From Sunxiuqinia sp965372405 (GTDB lineage: Bacteria > Bacteroidota > Bacteroidia > Bacteroidales > Prolixibacteraceae): a DNA stretch of 64,000 nt. Location: contig CBDVCE010000011.1 of the NCBI GenBank assembly GCA_965372405.1, positions 24,157 to 88,156 of the forward strand, read 5' to 3'. Below, piece after piece: positions 63,446 to 64,000 of the stretch (within the stretch, counting starts at the first letter, position 1; every line of letters begins with the position of its first letter). Below the pieces are notes generated by a model, which searched no databases, was not told the origin of the DNA, and worked only from the letters and a program-made list of their open reading frames with translations. The position numbers were made by a program, and so were the translations under genes.

Positions 63446-63979
63446 ATGAAATCTATTGGCGAAATAATTATACACTTATCAAACCTCATTTGGGGAGCAC
63501 CAATTTTAATCCTTCTTCTTGGAGGTGGGTTTTATTTCCTAATCATCTCCCGTTTAGCACCTATTAAATATATTAGACATGCCATTCAAATTCTTCGGGG
63601 AAAATATGATGATCCCAACGAAGAAGGTCAGCTACACCATTACCAGGCCTTGGCAACAGCACTTGCAGGAACGGTTGGCATGGGTAACGTGAGCGGAGTT
63701 GCTGTAGCTATTACAATGGGTGGTCCAGGAGCGATTTTCTGGATGTGGGTATCTGCATTTCTGGGTATTTCAACCAAGTTCTTTACCTGCTCTCTAGCGG
63801 TTATGTATCGTGGCCGTGATAGTGCCGGTCAACTTCAGGGTGGCCCCATGTATGTGATTACCGAAGGGCTGGGCAAAAAATGGAAACCTTTGGCTGTGTT
63901 TTTTTCCATTGCTGCTATGCTTGGTGTATTGCCACTTTTTCAAGCCAATCGAGTAGCCCGTCCCACCAGCAAACGCTGA
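63446..63979 (+). pseudogene. Sodium:alanine symporter (AGCS family), 5' part, interrupted
   Basis: The frame encodes the N-terminal portion of an AGCS symporter: LIWGAPILILLLGGGFYF, ALAGTVGMGNVSGVAVAI, KFFTCSLAVMYRG and GGPMYVITEGLG, then LPLFQAN. Normal members are over 450 aa; this one leaves the family after LPLFQAN at about 63947 and ends 177 codons in, where the sequence becomes the end of an antisense group II intron. The remaining gene should lie beyond the intron outside the window. The intron cannot splice from this mRNA because it is antisense, so the gene is probably inactive. Confidence 0.8.
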
Positions 63980-64000
63980 TAGGATGAGGCTCTCACACCA
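63948..64000 (-). mobile_element. 3' end of a group II intron (domain VI)
   Basis: Read on the minus strand, this is a group II intron end: a hairpin of CCTATCAGC with GCTGGTGGG around GTTT, stacked on GAG-AGCC/GGCT-A-CTC with one bulged A seven nucleotides from the 3' end (position 63954), and the terminal CGAT (AY end). Just upstream, TGGTGTGAGAG fits the 3' strand of domain V. G.U pairs work only on the minus strand. Most of the intron and any reverse transcriptase lie outside the window. Confidence 0.75.

Overview
This AT-rich window reads as a chromosome segment of a Bacteroidota bacterium, most likely Bacteroidales/Marinilabiliales-like; the order cannot be fixed from this sequence alone. 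Supporting signs are Bacteroidota-type promoters (TTTG, about 19 bp, then TAnnTTTG), a DUF4924 gene, an ArgF' transcarbamylase with the proline typical of the Bacteroides succinylornithine enzyme, DUF4412, DUF6265-like and DUF2752 proteins, many lipobox lipoproteins, and weak Shine-Dalgarno sequences.

Layout. 1-1.35 kb: edge of an integrative element (5' part of a VirE/primase-type gene, an excisionase-like HTH gene, a two-TM orphan), next to a tRNA-Ser/tRNA-Pro operon (1.6-1.95 kb) with a clear promoter and terminator. 2.4-5.7 kb: split 5'-nucleotidase (two genes) and lnt. 5.8-7.2 kb: amidase and DCC protein. 7.25-12.7 kb: housekeeping genes on the minus strand (DUF4924, S4 protein, pth, rplY, prs, engB, manA, Dabb). 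12.8-30 kb: mixed housekeeping and metabolism (udk, PolB-like exonuclease, smpB, miaA, acyl-ACP thioesterase, map, a histidine kinase, GroES-like protein, aminotransferase, HAD hydrolase, uvrB, esterase, a PafA-like probable pseudoenzyme). 30-37 kb: methyltransferase, exported oxidoreductase, exported-looking pcm, a membrane reductive-dehalogenase-like Fe-S protein, a degenerate 21-bp repeat tract, and a compact TM2-DUF2752-DUF4870-M48 membrane operon. 37-45.7 kb: an eight-PAS hybrid kinase, an EamA transporter lodged between a complete ABC-F gene and a duplicated scrap of its 3' end, then surface lipoproteins with hairpin arrays.

45.7-60.3 kb is the metabolic core: argR-GNAT-argG-argC-argD-proC-proB-proA-argF'-argB on the minus strand, divergent from carA-carB. 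Together these make carbamoyl phosphate, glutamate semialdehyde/proline and most of the arginine pathway (argJ/argE and argH are not here). The shared control region holds an argR promoter, a good ARG box, and a leader peptide plus intrinsic terminator ahead of carA that looks like an attenuator.

60.4-64 kb: esterase, EEP-family hydrolase, FAD oxidoreductase, and the 5' part of a sodium:alanine symporter gene that stops at what reads as the 3' end (domain VI with bulged branch-point A) of a group II intron lying antisense. The intron continues beyond the window.
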